Shown piece by piece: positions 55,177 to 63,519 of a stretch of DNA of 64,000 bases. The notes below the pieces were generated by a model. That model was not told the origin of the DNA. It ran no database searches and saw only the letters and a list, made by a program, of their open reading frames with translations. The position numbers and the translations under genes are program-made. The stretch is taken from positions 186,001 through 250,000 of the forward strand of contig CAVXAB010000017.1 in NCBI GenBank assembly GCA_963759545.1, read 5' to 3'. The stretch is from Trebonia sp963759545 (GTDB lineage: Bacteria; Actinomycetota; Actinomycetes; Streptosporangiales; Streptosporangiaceae). Numbering within the stretch: position 1 is the first letter of the stretch; the number at the start of each line of letters is the position of its first letter.

Positions 55177-55500
55177 ATGAATAGTCCGAGTCCTATCGCA
55201 CAGCCCTCTTGGACTGACGCCCAAAGCGGTGCGTTGGAAGGAGCTTCGGTGGCTGACGTTGAGGATTGGCTCGCGCGGGTTGGCGAGGCGCTTGGGGTGC
55301 CCGTCGCGGAGGTGCTGCCCAAAGACATGCGGCGCGAGATGCTCGACCTGACCGGCGACATCGCGCATAACGTGGTGCGGGTCGCGGTGCCGTGGAGCAG
55401 TTACCTGATGGGGGTCGCGGTCGGGCGAGGGGCCTCGCCCGAGGAGGCGCTGCGGATCGTGCGTGAACTGCTGCCACCGGGAACGTCAGACGAACGGTGA
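55177..55500 (+). CDS. DUF6457 protein
   Basis: 107 residues. The segment VADVEDWLARVGEALGVPVAEV, then LDLTGDIAHNVVRVAVPWSSYLMGVAVGRGAS matches DUF6457, a small helical domain usually encoded next to or fused with MobA in actinobacteria. A role in molybdenum-cofactor metabolism is only a contextual guess, and no mobA is in the window. Located 56 bp after tRNA-Pro. Confidence 0.75.
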   Translation: MNSPSPIAQPSWTDAQSGALEGASVADVEDWLARVGEALGVPVAEVLPKDMRREMLDLTGDIAHNVVRVAVPWSSYLMGVAVGRGASPEEALRIVRELLPPGTSDER

Positions 55501-55580
55501 CGAAAAGTAGCGGTAAAGCCGTCCTCTCCTGCGGTTTTCAGCGCCTAGATGTGTAGGACGTTACTCTCCGTGGAATGACC

Positions 55581-55607
55581 CCCCCGATAACTGATCCCGA
55601 TCGGGGG
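55581..55607 (+). promoter_or_regulatory. Hairpin overlapping the ribosome site of the histone-like gene
   Basis: CCCCCGAT (55581-55588) pairs perfectly with ATCGGGGG (55600-55607); the G-run is part of the GGGGGAAG ribosome site 10-15 nt before the GTG at 55618. Could modulate translation. Confidence 0.45.
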
Positions 55608-55617
55608 AAGAAGATCA

Positions 55618-56730
55618 GTGCCACCTACAAAGAATTCGACGGCCAAGGCCGCTCCGGTACGGATCGCGAACTCTGTCCGCGCTAGTTCCCGTGCCGGCAC
55701 CACGAAGACCGCAGGTACCACGAAGACCGCTGGTGCCACGAAGACCGCTGCCGCCAAGAGGGCGAGCGCCAAGGGGACGACGACCGCCGCGCGCAGCGGC
55801 ACCGCGAACCGCACGTCGCCTGGACGCTCCACCACGAGTCGGTCAAGCACCGCGCGCTCCACCACGAGTCGAGCGACTACGAGTCGCTCAACCGCGGGGC
55901 GCACGACGGCGGTGACGCCGCGGACGGTCGCTTCCGCCGCGACCAAGGTGACCTCCGCCTCCACCAAGCTGAACGCCGCGGCGACCCAGGCCGCCACGTC
56001 GGCGAAGACGCTGACGAGCGCGCTGACCGCTATCTCGTCGGCGACCAAGGCGCTGGAAACGGCGGTCACGTCGCTCAACGACGCGGCCAAGGCCCTCGCG
56101 ACCGCACCGGCCACGACCGCGGCGACCAGGCCGACGGCGTCCAAGGCCACGGGGACTAAGGCCGCACCGCGAGCCACCGCGCCGCGAGCCAGTACGGGCA
56201 CGGCGTCCAAGGCCACGACCGCGAGGACCGGGAGCAAGGCGTCGCCGGCCCGGACAAGCGGTTCGACGGCCGCCAGGTCAACCACGGCGAAGGCCACCGC
56301 GCCCACGGCGCGGAACGGCGCGGCACGGGCGACCGCCTCCGGGTCAAGTGGCGCACGTACCGCCGCCAAGGGCACGGCGGGAGCTGGCGCCGCCAGCGGG
56401 GTCGCGCGCCCGGCCGCGGGTACCGCTAAGGCGGAGACGGCGAAGGCCGGAAACGGCAAGGCGGCGAAGAAGGCGGGCAAGGCCGAGAAGGCGGACAAGC
56501 CGAAGGCCAAGGCGGCTAAGTCAAAGCCGAAGGCGGCCAAGCAGAAGGCCGACGCCAAGGCCGAGGCTGCGGCCGCCCGCCCGGCGGGCGACGCGAACGG
56601 CGCTACCCAGTCATCCGCCGGGGCCGCGCCAAGCGTGGCCAACGGAAGGCCGAGCGGATCGGGCACGCCGGCGGGCGGTGCTACGCCGGGCGGCCAGTCG
56701 GACGACGTCCTCTCCGGCCTGGTCCGGTGA
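55618..56730 (+). CDS. Histone H1-like Lys/Ala/Thr-rich protein
   Basis: 370 residues with three zones: a Thr/Ser/Arg-rich N-terminus with AGTTKT repeats, a central helical part (about 105-160; TKLNAAATQAATSAKTLTSALTAISSATKALETAVTSLNDAAKALA, phasin-like in pattern), and a Lys/Ala C-terminus (KAAKKAGKAEKADKPKAKAAKSKPKAAKQKADAKAEA) like bacterial histone H1 homologues. Probably a nucleoid-binding protein. GTG start. Low complexity makes any homology call weak. Confidence 0.75.
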   Translation: MPPTKNSTAKAAPVRIANSVRASSRAGTTKTAGTTKTAGATKTAAAKRASAKGTTTAARSGTANRTSPGRSTTSRSSTARSTTSRATTSRSTAGRTTAVTPRTVASAATKVTSASTKLNAAATQAATSAKTLTSALTAISSATKALETAVTSLNDAAKALATAPATTAATRPTASKATGTKAAPRATAPRASTGTASKATTARTGSKASPARTSGSTAARSTTAKATAPTARNGAARATASGSSGARTAAKGTAGAGAASGVARPAAGTAKAETAKAGNGKAAKKAGKAEKADKPKAKAAKSKPKAAKQKADAKAEAAAARPAGDANGATQSSAGAAPSVANGRPSGSGTPAGGATPGGQSDDVLSGLVR

Positions 56731-56830
56731 GCGGCGCTTCCTCCGCTCACCGGTTACGGCCGCGCTCCGGCACGGCGCCTCCCCACCTCGCGGGTCCGAG
56801 GAAGACCAGGACGGCCCGAGGGTGTTGGAT

Positions 56831-57283
56831 ATGGGCATGGCCATTGACGGTGAATACGTGCCGAGCCCGGCGGCCTGGGTCCGGGATCAGGTGGAAGAAT
56901 ACGAGGGGTCCGGCGGTACGACCGGAACGACGCTGCGCGAAACCGGGCTGCCCGTGGTGATCGTCACCAACCGGGGCGCGAAGACCGGCGCGGTGCGCAA
57001 GACCCCGCTGATGCGCGTGGAGCACGAAGGCAGCTACGCGGCGGTCGGGTCGAAGGGCGGTGCGCCGCAGAATCCCGTCTGGGTCTACAACCTGCGCAAG
57101 AACCCGCAGGTGGTGGTGCAGGACGGCGGGCGGACCTGGGAGATGACCGCCCGTGAGGTGGCCGGCGAGGAGCGTGCCGCCTGGTGGGAGCGGGCCGTCG
57201 CCGCCTACCCGCCGTACGCGGAGTACCAGTTGAAGACCGACCGGCTGATCCCTGTCTTCGTCCTGGAGCCGGCCGGGGCCTGA
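56831..57283 (+). CDS. F420-dependent nitroreductase-family (Ddn-like) protein
   Basis: 150 residues: EYVPSPAAWVRDQVEEYE, VVIVTNRGAKTGAVRKTPLMRVEHEG (the FDOR beta-barrel motif with Lys/Arg for F420 phosphate), NPVWVYNLRKNPQVVVQDGG. Member of the deazaflavin-dependent oxidoreductases. Substrate unknown. The ATG 8 nt from GAGGG was chosen; ATG at 56837 is an alternative. Confidence 0.87.
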   Translation: MGMAIDGEYVPSPAAWVRDQVEEYEGSGGTTGTTLRETGLPVVIVTNRGAKTGAVRKTPLMRVEHEGSYAAVGSKGGAPQNPVWVYNLRKNPQVVVQDGGRTWEMTAREVAGEERAAWWERAVAAYPPYAEYQLKTDRLIPVFVLEPAGA

Positions 57284-57303
57284 CATCCCCGCCCGCACGC
57301 GTG

Positions 57304-57334
57304 CAGGTGCCGCCGGCGTCGCCGGCGGCACCTG
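57304..57334. terminator. Perfect 14-bp terminator between convergent genes
   Basis: CAGGTGCCGCCGGC, loop GTC, exact complement; followed on the plus strand by GTTTCGTTT. Serves the Ddn-like gene and possibly the opposing MBL gene. Confidence 0.75.
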
Positions 57335-57342
57335 GTTTCGTT

Positions 57343-58128
57343 TCAGGCCGGGCGGCCGCGCGCTCCGGCCCGCGCTCGCTGGCGGGCGTGCTCGGTGCGC
57401 AGCCAGTCTTCGGTGAGGCGGGGATCGTCGGCGTCGCTCCGCGCCTGCAGCCCATCCAGGTAGGCGAGGTCGGCGGCGATCCTGCGGCGGAACTCCGCGT
57501 TGTCGCCGACGTGGCCGTGGCCGGGGACGACGACCCTGACGCCGGGAACGTCCGCGAGCAGGCGCAGGCCCTCGCGGTAATCAAGGAACGGGTCGGCCGA
57601 CTCCAGGTCAAGCAGCGGGATCTCGAGGTCGGAACACATGTCGCCGGCGATCAGCACGCCGCTGTCGGGGAGAAAGACCGCGCCGTGGCCTGGCGCGTGC
57701 GCGTCGTGCGCGTAGATGAGGGCGCGCGGGCCCCGCCAGTCGATCTCGTGGCCGATGAGTGGCTGGACGCGGGCGAACCTGATGAGGTCGTGACCGGGTG
57801 CGCCCTCTTCGACGTCGCTGATCAGGCCCGCCTCTTCCCTGGCCGCCACCGCGACCGCGCGCGGTGTCGCGAACCTGGGTGCGTCACCGAGCGCCCGCGA
57901 CCACAGCAAATGGTCCCAGTGCGGGTGCGTGGACCAGCCCGCCACCGGGCGCAGGCCGCGTGCCGACAGCCAGCACGCAAGCGCGGCCAGGTCGGCGACG
58001 GTAACCGCGGGGTCGACAAGCAGGCAGCCACCGTCGTCGCCGGCCACGATCGTCGTGGTCGTCGTGTACTTCTCCGCGGTCGCGACGTAAACGCCAGGTG
58101 CGACCTCGTCGGCCGCTAGCGCGTCCAT
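57343..58128 (-). CDS. Metallo-beta-lactamase-fold hydrolase
   Basis: 261 residues. Metal motif THPHWDHLLW (HxHxD-like; here HPHWDH), further ligands in DAHAPGHGAVFL, LIAGDM and VPGHGHVGD. Broad MBL hydrolase (thioesterase/lactonase/glyoxalase-like). The ATG at 58128 is preferred; a start at 58194 would overlap the methyltransferase gene by 79 bp. It overlaps the upstream methyltransferase stop by 13 bp, so the two are co-transcribed. Confidence 0.83.
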   Translation of the reverse strand: MDALAADEVAPGVYVATAEKYTTTTTIVAGDDGGCLLVDPAVTVADLAALACWLSARGLRPVAGWSTHPHWDHLLWSRALGDAPRFATPRAVAVAAREEAGLISDVEEGAPGHDLIRFARVQPLIGHEIDWRGPRALIYAHDAHAPGHGAVFLPDSGVLIAGDMCSDLEIPLLDLESADPFLDYREGLRLLADVPGVRVVVPGHGHVGDNAEFRRRIAADLAYLDGLQARSDADDPRLTEDWLRTEHARQRARAGARGRPA

Positions 58129-58856
58129 GGCTTCCCCGTTCCCACCGCGGCCACCGTTACCTCCGCGGCCGGAGCCTTGAACCCGGTCCCGCATACGACG
58201 CCGCCCTCGGTGATGCCGGGCGGCACCAGGTCAAGGCCCGCGAAGAACGACGCCAGGTCGCCGGTGGTGAACCTCCCCGGCCAGACGGACTCGGGCAGGG
58301 CGACGGACTCCCCCGCGCCCGCGGTCACGACAAGGTAGCTGCCCGGCGCCAGCGCGCGGACGAGGACGCCGACGACGGCACGCGCGGTGCCCGGCTCGAG
58401 GACGTGCAGCACGAGCGTGAGCACCAGGCAGGCAGGCCGGGCGAAGTCGATGAACCCGGTGAGGTCGCCGCTGGCGAGGATCGCCTCAGGCTCGGCTAGG
58501 TCGCCGCGGACGTAACGGACGCCGGCGGGGATGAGGGCGCGCGCGTGCTCGGTCACCGTTGGGTCGCGGTCCACGTAGGCAACGCGGGCGGCCGGGAGGA
58601 TGGCCCTGGCGGTCTCATGGGTGGACGGCCGCGTCGGCAGGCCCGACCCCAGGTCCAGGTACTGGTCCACGCCTGACCTGGCGATGCGGCTGATGGCGCC
58701 GGCCGCGTATTTTCTTGAGGAAAAGAGAAGTTCCCGCATCTGCGGGTAGAGCGCGTCAAGCCGCAGCGCCAGGGCCCTGTCGGCGGCGAAGCTGGCTCCG
58801 CCGCCGAGCAAGTGGTCCCAGGCGCGGGCGAGGCTGGGGGTGCTGGTATCGAGCAC
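58116..58856 (-). CDS. SAM-dependent methyltransferase (DUF574/Methyltransf_19 type)
   Basis: 246 residues: TPSLARAWDHLLGGGASFAADRA, YLDLGSGLPTRPSTHETA and YVDRDPTVTEHARAL, standard for the actinobacterial DUF574 methyltransferases that are expanded in streptomycetes. SAM motif I is DLGSGLP. Substrate unknown. Overlaps the downstream MBL gene. Confidence 0.88.
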   Translation of the reverse strand: MLDTSTPSLARAWDHLLGGGASFAADRALALRLDALYPQMRELLFSSRKYAAGAISRIARSGVDQYLDLGSGLPTRPSTHETARAILPAARVAYVDRDPTVTEHARALIPAGVRYVRGDLAEPEAILASGDLTGFIDFARPACLVLTLVLHVLEPGTARAVVGVLVRALAPGSYLVVTAGAGESVALPESVWPGRFTTGDLASFFAGLDLVPPGITEGGVVCGTGFKAPAAEVTVAAVGTGKPWTR

Positions 58857-58964
58857 CCAGGCAGCTTACGCTCCCCGGCCGGCTGTGCGCCTCGCTGAAC
58901 GCGCCCCATCGCGCGGTCGACGCCGGGCGCGGGCAACCGGTTGGGCGTCGTTAAAGTTAGGCGC

Positions 58965-59777
58965 GTGACTGACGCGGATGAGTGGGCAAGGCGAGGGTCG
59001 TCGTTCGGTTCGGTAGCGGCGGCGTACGCCGAGCACCGGCCGGGCTACCCGGTGGCCGCGGTGCGCTGGTGCGTGGCCCCGGTGGGGCGGGACATCGGGT
59101 CGCTGCGGGTGCTGGACCTCGGCGCGGGCACGGGCAAGCTGACCGCCCTCCTCGCCGAGCTGGGAGCGGAGGTGACGGCGGTCGAGCCGGACACCGCGAT
59201 GCGCGAGGAACTAGCCCGCCAGCTGTCGTCGGCGCGCGCGCTTGCCGGATCGGCGGAGCAGATTCCGCTGCCGGACGCGTCGGTCGACGCCGTGCTGTGC
59301 GGCCAGTCGATGCACTGGTTCGACCTGTCCCGCGCCCTGCCGGAGATCTCCCGGGTGCTCGTGCCTGGTGGCACGCTCGGCGCACTGTGGAACAGCGACG
59401 ACGACCGGGTGCCGTGGGTAGCCGGGCTGCAGGACGCCGCCGGCGGCGCGGCGTCCCCGTCACTGTCGCGTCGGCGCAGCGAGGCGGCCGGCTTCGGGCC
59501 CGAGCAGTTCGGCGTGGCGCTGTTCACCCCGTCGGAGCGCGCCGAGTTCGCCAACTCGCAGCCGCTGACCGCGGAAACGCTGGTCGAGCTCATTGGAACG
59601 CATTCGCAGGTCATCGTCATGGCGCCGGAAGAACGCGCCAGGATGCTCGCCAGGATCAGGGACTACCTGGCGTCCCGCCCGGAGACCGCGGCAGGCGAGT
59701 TCGAGCTCCCGATGGTTACCTCCGTGATCCGTGCGGTCGCCCTCAGGCGGGACGACCCCCGTATCCCAACGGAGTGA
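58965..59777 (+). CDS. Class I SAM-dependent methyltransferase
   Basis: 270 residues: SSFGSVAAAYAEHRPGYP, motif I LRVLDLGAGTGKLTALLAELGAEVTAVEPD, CGQSMHWFD and VPGGTLGALWNSDD, typical of the UbiE/Methyltransf_11 group. Substrate unknown. GTG start fits homologues; a TAAAGT hexamer 7 nt upstream suggests a leaderless transcript. Followed by a small hypothetical gene 23 bp downstream. Confidence 0.87.
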   Translation: MTDADEWARRGSSFGSVAAAYAEHRPGYPVAAVRWCVAPVGRDIGSLRVLDLGAGTGKLTALLAELGAEVTAVEPDTAMREELARQLSSARALAGSAEQIPLPDASVDAVLCGQSMHWFDLSRALPEISRVLVPGGTLGALWNSDDDRVPWVAGLQDAAGGAASPSLSRRRSEAAGFGPEQFGVALFTPSERAEFANSQPLTAETLVELIGTHSQVIVMAPEERARMLARIRDYLASRPETAAGEFELPMVTSVIRAVALRRDDPRIPTE

Positions 59778-59800
59778 GCCGGCGGGGATAGAGTCCAGTC

Positions 59801-60091
59801 GTGGACACCGAGACTGACCTCGAATCACTACCGTCGAGCGAGCTGCATGACCTGGCGGTGCGCCGGGCGCTGCACCACGCCGACCTTGGGTTCTTCTGGG
59901 AGCTGCTGCGCGCCATCCCCGCGGCCGAGACCCTGGAGGGTGACGTGCGGGAAGCCGGCGAGGACCTCACCAAGGTCTCGGCGCTGCTCTCCGACGCGCT
60001 GACCCTGCACGAGGGCAACCTGGCGGAGGAACTCCGGCCGCTTTACATCGACTACCTGACCAAGCACCCGCCGAAGGAACACAAGCCCTGA
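59801..60091 (+). CDS. Small acidic actinobacterial hypothetical protein
   Basis: 96 residues, GTG start, all-helical appearance: LPSSELHDLAVRRALHHADLGFFWELLRAIPAAETLEGDVREAGEDL, LRPLYIDYLTKHP. No membrane span or catalytic motif; function unknown. Close to the methyltransferase gene on the same strand and followed by a terminator. Confidence 0.75.
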   Translation: MDTETDLESLPSSELHDLAVRRALHHADLGFFWELLRAIPAAETLEGDVREAGEDLTKVSALLSDALTLHEGNLAEELRPLYIDYLTKHPPKEHKP

Positions 60092-60144
60092 CGTCCCGCC
60101 CGCGGTGCGCGCCAGGGTCGGTGGTGCACGGTAAGCAAAGCGAA

Positions 60145-60178
60145 CGCGGCGGGTGCCCCGCACCGGGGACCCGCCGCG
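60145..60178. terminator. Bidirectional hairpin terminator
   Basis: CGCGGCGGGT pairs with ACCCGCCGCG, with an inner CCCCG/CGGGG extension over a one-base bulge; between convergent genes. Confidence 0.75.
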
Positions 60179-60192
60179 CTCGCCGCAGGCTG

Positions 60193-60747
60193 CTAGGCCT
60201 GCAGCACACCCTCAATCTCAAGGTTGATCGTGACGTTCTCGCTGACCACCGCGCCGCCGGGGACGCCGGGGATCGGGCCGTTGAAGCTGACGCCGAAGTC
60301 CGACCGGCCGATCTGGGTCTCCGCGGAGAAGCCGATGCGGGTGCCGCCGTAGGCGTCAGGGCCGATTCCGTTGACCTCGAGGTTGAACGCGACGGCCCTG
60401 GTGATGCCCTTAAGGGTCAGGTCACCCTCCAGGATGAAGCCCTCCTCGGCCGTCTTGACGGCGGTGGAGACGAAGGTCATCTCCGGGTACTTCTCGACCT
60501 CGAAGAAGTCGGCGCTGCGAATGTGCGCGTCGCGCTGCTCCTGGCCGGTGTTGATCGAGGAGAGGTCAACCGAGGCCGTGACCGACGAGGCCAGGGGGTC
60601 TTCGGCGGTGGTGATCGTGCCCTCGAACTTGTCGAAACGGCCGCGCACCTTGCTGACCATCATGTGCCGGACAACGAACGAGACCTCGGAGTGAACCGGG
60701 TCAATCGCCCACGTGCCGGCAACGTAGCCGGGAATGTCAACGCTCAT
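60193..60747 (-). CDS. YceI-family lipocalin-like protein
   Basis: 184 residues: GTWAIDPVHSEVSFVVRHMMVSKVRGRFDKFEGTI, TGQEQRDAHIRSADFFEVEKYPEMTFVST, LTLKGITRAVAFNLEVNGIG, RSDFGVSFNGPIPG. Binds isoprenoid/amide lipids in characterised members. No signal peptide, so cytoplasmic here. GGAGG precedes the ATG. Divergent from an HxlR regulator that probably represses it. Confidence 0.92.
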   Translation of the reverse strand: MSVDIPGYVAGTWAIDPVHSEVSFVVRHMMVSKVRGRFDKFEGTITTAEDPLASSVTASVDLSSINTGQEQRDAHIRSADFFEVEKYPEMTFVSTAVKTAEEGFILEGDLTLKGITRAVAFNLEVNGIGPDAYGGTRIGFSAETQIGRSDFGVSFNGPIPGVPGGAVVSENVTINLEIEGVLQA

Positions 60748-60790
60748 CGAGCCTCCAGGGAAATGGGTTGGTTCTACTACGCTGAAGTAC

Positions 60791-60809
60791 GTTACTTCCT
60801 AACAGTAAC
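60791..60809. promoter_or_regulatory. Candidate HxlR operator
   Basis: GTTACT-7 nt-AGTAAC inverted repeat in the AT-rich divergent promoter region, with AACTA-AGAC-TAGTT (60807-60820) next to it. Spacing suits a dimeric winged-helix repressor. Confidence 0.5.
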
Positions 60810-60870
60810 TAAGACTAGTTGAAGTGTCAAGCACTGTTATCCCGCCAGGCAACCGCGTAGTCTTGACTGT

Positions 60871-61281
60871 ATGACGGCAACGGGCAGCGAATCGGCACCA
60901 GGGTTCGCTTCGGCCTCATGCCGGGTCCGCGCAGTGCTCGACCGCATCGGCGACAAGTGGGCCATCTACGTCGTGGACCGCCTGGGCAGCGGGCCGCGGC
61001 GGTTCAGCGAGCTACTGCGCGGGATCGACGGTATCACCGCCCGGATGCTCACCGTAACCCTGCGCGGGCTGGAACGCGACGGCATCGTGACCAGGAGCGT
61101 GCACGCGACCGTGCCCGTGCGCGTCGACTACGCGCTGACGTCACTGGGCGAGACGCTGCTCTCCGCGATCGGGCAGCTGGTGAGCTGGGCGGACACGCAC
61201 CTGCCGGAGATCGAGGCCGCCCAGGCGGCCTACGACGGGCACACCGAGGAAACCGCGTGTGCCGAGGAGGCAGCGGGCTAG
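60871..61281 (+). CDS. HxlR-family transcriptional regulator
   Basis: 136 residues: CRVRAVLDRIGDKWAIYVVDRLGSGPRRFSELLRGIDGITARMLTVTLRGLERDGIVTRSVHATVPVRVDYALTSLGETL is the full HxlR winged helix. The conserved Cys at residue 17 is placed as in YodB/HypR-type thiol sensors, so redox or electrophile sensing is plausible. Probably controls the divergent yceI gene and itself. Confidence 0.9.
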   Translation: MTATGSESAPGFASASCRVRAVLDRIGDKWAIYVVDRLGSGPRRFSELLRGIDGITARMLTVTLRGLERDGIVTRSVHATVPVRVDYALTSLGETLLSAIGQLVSWADTHLPEIEAAQAAYDGHTEETACAEEAAG

Positions 61282-61357
61282 GGCCCGCCAGGCCGGCTAC
61301 CGCTCGCCATTAGTCCCGAACGACTTCGGCCGCCTGCGACCGCGCACCATGACACGA

Positions 61358-61396
61358 GGAACGGGTGGGCCGACCAGGGTCAGCCGCACCCGTTCC
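61358..61396. terminator. Bidirectional terminator, 10-bp stem
   Basis: GGAACGGGTG and CACCCGTTCC with a T-rich run on the plus side; lies between HxlR and the peptide transporter gene. Confidence 0.7.
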
Positions 61397-61431
61397 GCTT
61401 ACTCTTTCGCCTTGCCTTTAACTCATCCTCG

Positions 61432-63507
61432 CTAGGGAACCTGCTCGGTGGCGGCGGGCGGTGCCGTCACCTCGACCGGGGGCTGGAGGGCGAAGTGGCA
61501 GGCCGCCAGGTGCTTGGCGACGCCGTGCGGCTTCAGCTCCGGCTCGACGGTTGAGCAGATCTCCTGCGCCAGCGGGCAGCGGGTGCGGAACCGGCAGCCC
61601 GTCGGCGGGTGGAGCGCGCTCGGCAGCTCGCCCGTGATGCCCGCGTGGACCTTGGACCGCTCCGTGGCCGGGTCGGCGGTCGGCGCCGACTCGATGAGGC
61701 CCTTGGTGTACGGGTGCGCGGGGCGCAGGTACACCTCGTCCGCGGTGCCGATCTCGACCAGCTTGCCCAGGTACATGACGCCGATGTGGTTGGACAGGTA
61801 CCGGACGACGGACAGGTCGTGCGAGATGAACATGTACGTGAGCCCCATCTCCCGCTGGAGGTCGCGCATCATGTTCAGCACCTGCGCCTGGACCGAGACG
61901 TCGAGCGCGGATACCGGCTCGTCGGCCACGATGACCTGCGGGTTGAGCAGCAGCGCGCGGGCGAAGCCGAGCCGCTGCCGCTGGCCGCCGGAGAACTCGT
62001 GCGGGTACCGCTCGGTCCACGACGCGGGCAGCCCGACCTTGCCGAGCATCTCCCGCACCTTGGCCTGCTGATCGTGGCGCGACCCCATGCCCTGCACGAT
62101 CAGCGGCTCGCGGAGGATGGACCCGGCCCGCATGCGCGGGTCGAGCGACGCGTACGAGTCCTGGAACATGTACTGGATGTCGCGGCGCTCGCGGCGGTAC
62201 TGCCGGCCGCTTGACCGGGCGAGGTCCGTGCCGCCGAAGAGGACCGAGCCGCTGGTGGGCTTGTCCAGGCCGACCAGCATGCGGCCGATCGTGGTCTTGC
62301 CGCAGCCGGACTCGCCGACCAGGCCGAGCGTCTCGCCCTTGCGGATGTCGAAGGACACGCCCGCGACCGCGCTCACCGTGCCGACCTTGCGCTGCAGCAT
62401 CCCCTTGGTGACGGGGAAGTCCTTGACCAGGTCCTTGGCCTCGAGCACCACGTCCCCCACGGCCTGATGGTCGAGGACCTCCTCCTCGGCGCCGGCAGCG
62501 GGCTCCACCACGATGAGCTGGCCCGCGACCGCATGCTCCTTCGCACCGACGGGGAAGAAGCAGCGGTACGTGTGCGCGGTCGTCTCGCCGGTGAGGTCGG
62601 GCGGCTCGGTGCGGCACTTGTCGGTCGCGTACCGGCAGCGCGGCGCGAACCGGCAGCCCTTCGGCGGGTTGACCAGGTCCGGCGGTGCGCCGGGTATCGA
62701 GTACAGCCGCTCCCTGGTCTCCGCCGACTTCTCCGGCAGCGCGTGGAAGAGCGCCTCGGTGTAGGGGTGGCGCGGGTTGGCGTACAGGGACGACGTGTCG
62801 GTGGTCTCCACCACCTTGCCCGCGTACATGACGGCGACCCGGTCCGCTCGCCCGGCGATCACGCCGAGGTCGTGCGTGACCATGATGACCGCCATGCCGA
62901 GCCGCCGCCGCAGGTCGTCGATGAGCTCGAGGATCTGCTTCTGGATCGTCACGTCGAGCGCGGTCGTCGGCTCGTCGGCGATGAGCAGCTTCGGCTCGCA
63001 CGCCAGGGCCATGGCGATCATGACGCGCTGCCGCATGCCGCCGGAGAACTGGTGCGGGTACTCCTCCACCCGCTCCCTGGCCCTGGGCAGGCCGACCAGG
63101 TCGAGGACCTCGACGGCCCGGTCGAATGCCTCCTTCTTGGTGGCGTCCCTGTGCAGCAGCACCGCCTCGGCGATCTGGTGGCCCACGGTGTGCGTGGGGT
63201 TCAGCGAGGACAGCGGGTCCTGGAAGATCATCCCGATGTCGTCGCCGCGGATCTTGCGCATGTCGTCCGGCTTGAGCTCGGTGAGCTCCCGGCCGTCCAG
63301 CTTGATCGAGCCGCCGGCGATGCGGCCGCCGTTGGGCAGCAGCTGCATGATGGTCAGCGCGGTCATCGTCTTGCCGCAGCCGGACTCGCCGACCACGCCG
63401 AGCGTCTCGCCCTCGTCGACGTGCAGCGTCACGCCGTCGACGGCGTGCACCACACTGTCCTTGAGCTGGATCTCGGTGCGCAGGTCGGTGATTTCTAGTA
63501 GCGCCAC
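61432..63507 (-). CDS. Fused OppD-OppF dipeptide/oligopeptide ABC ATPase
   Basis: 691 residues holding two complete ATPase domains: GESGCGKTMTAL, SGGMRQRVMIAMAL and LLIADEPTTALD in the first; GESGCGKTTIGRML, SGGQRQRLGFARAL and VIVADEPVSALD in the second. Each is followed by the oligopeptide C-terminal Cys motif (GCRFAPRCRYATDKC; GCRFRTRCPLAQEIC), which binds an Fe-S cluster in DppD-like proteins. In most bacteria these are separate proteins. It energises the permease encoded just upstream. A terminator follows. Confidence 0.93.
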   Translation of the reverse strand: MALLEITDLRTEIQLKDSVVHAVDGVTLHVDEGETLGVVGESGCGKTMTALTIMQLLPNGGRIAGGSIKLDGRELTELKPDDMRKIRGDDIGMIFQDPLSSLNPTHTVGHQIAEAVLLHRDATKKEAFDRAVEVLDLVGLPRARERVEEYPHQFSGGMRQRVMIAMALACEPKLLIADEPTTALDVTIQKQILELIDDLRRRLGMAVIMVTHDLGVIAGRADRVAVMYAGKVVETTDTSSLYANPRHPYTEALFHALPEKSAETRERLYSIPGAPPDLVNPPKGCRFAPRCRYATDKCRTEPPDLTGETTAHTYRCFFPVGAKEHAVAGQLIVVEPAAGAEEEVLDHQAVGDVVLEAKDLVKDFPVTKGMLQRKVGTVSAVAGVSFDIRKGETLGLVGESGCGKTTIGRMLVGLDKPTSGSVLFGGTDLARSSGRQYRRERRDIQYMFQDSYASLDPRMRAGSILREPLIVQGMGSRHDQQAKVREMLGKVGLPASWTERYPHEFSGGQRQRLGFARALLLNPQVIVADEPVSALDVSVQAQVLNMMRDLQREMGLTYMFISHDLSVVRYLSNHIGVMYLGKLVEIGTADEVYLRPAHPYTKGLIESAPTADPATERSKVHAGITGELPSALHPPTGCRFRTRCPLAQEICSTVEPELKPHGVAKHLAACHFALQPPVEVTAPPAATEQVP

Positions 63508-63519
63508 GAACTGTCCCCC

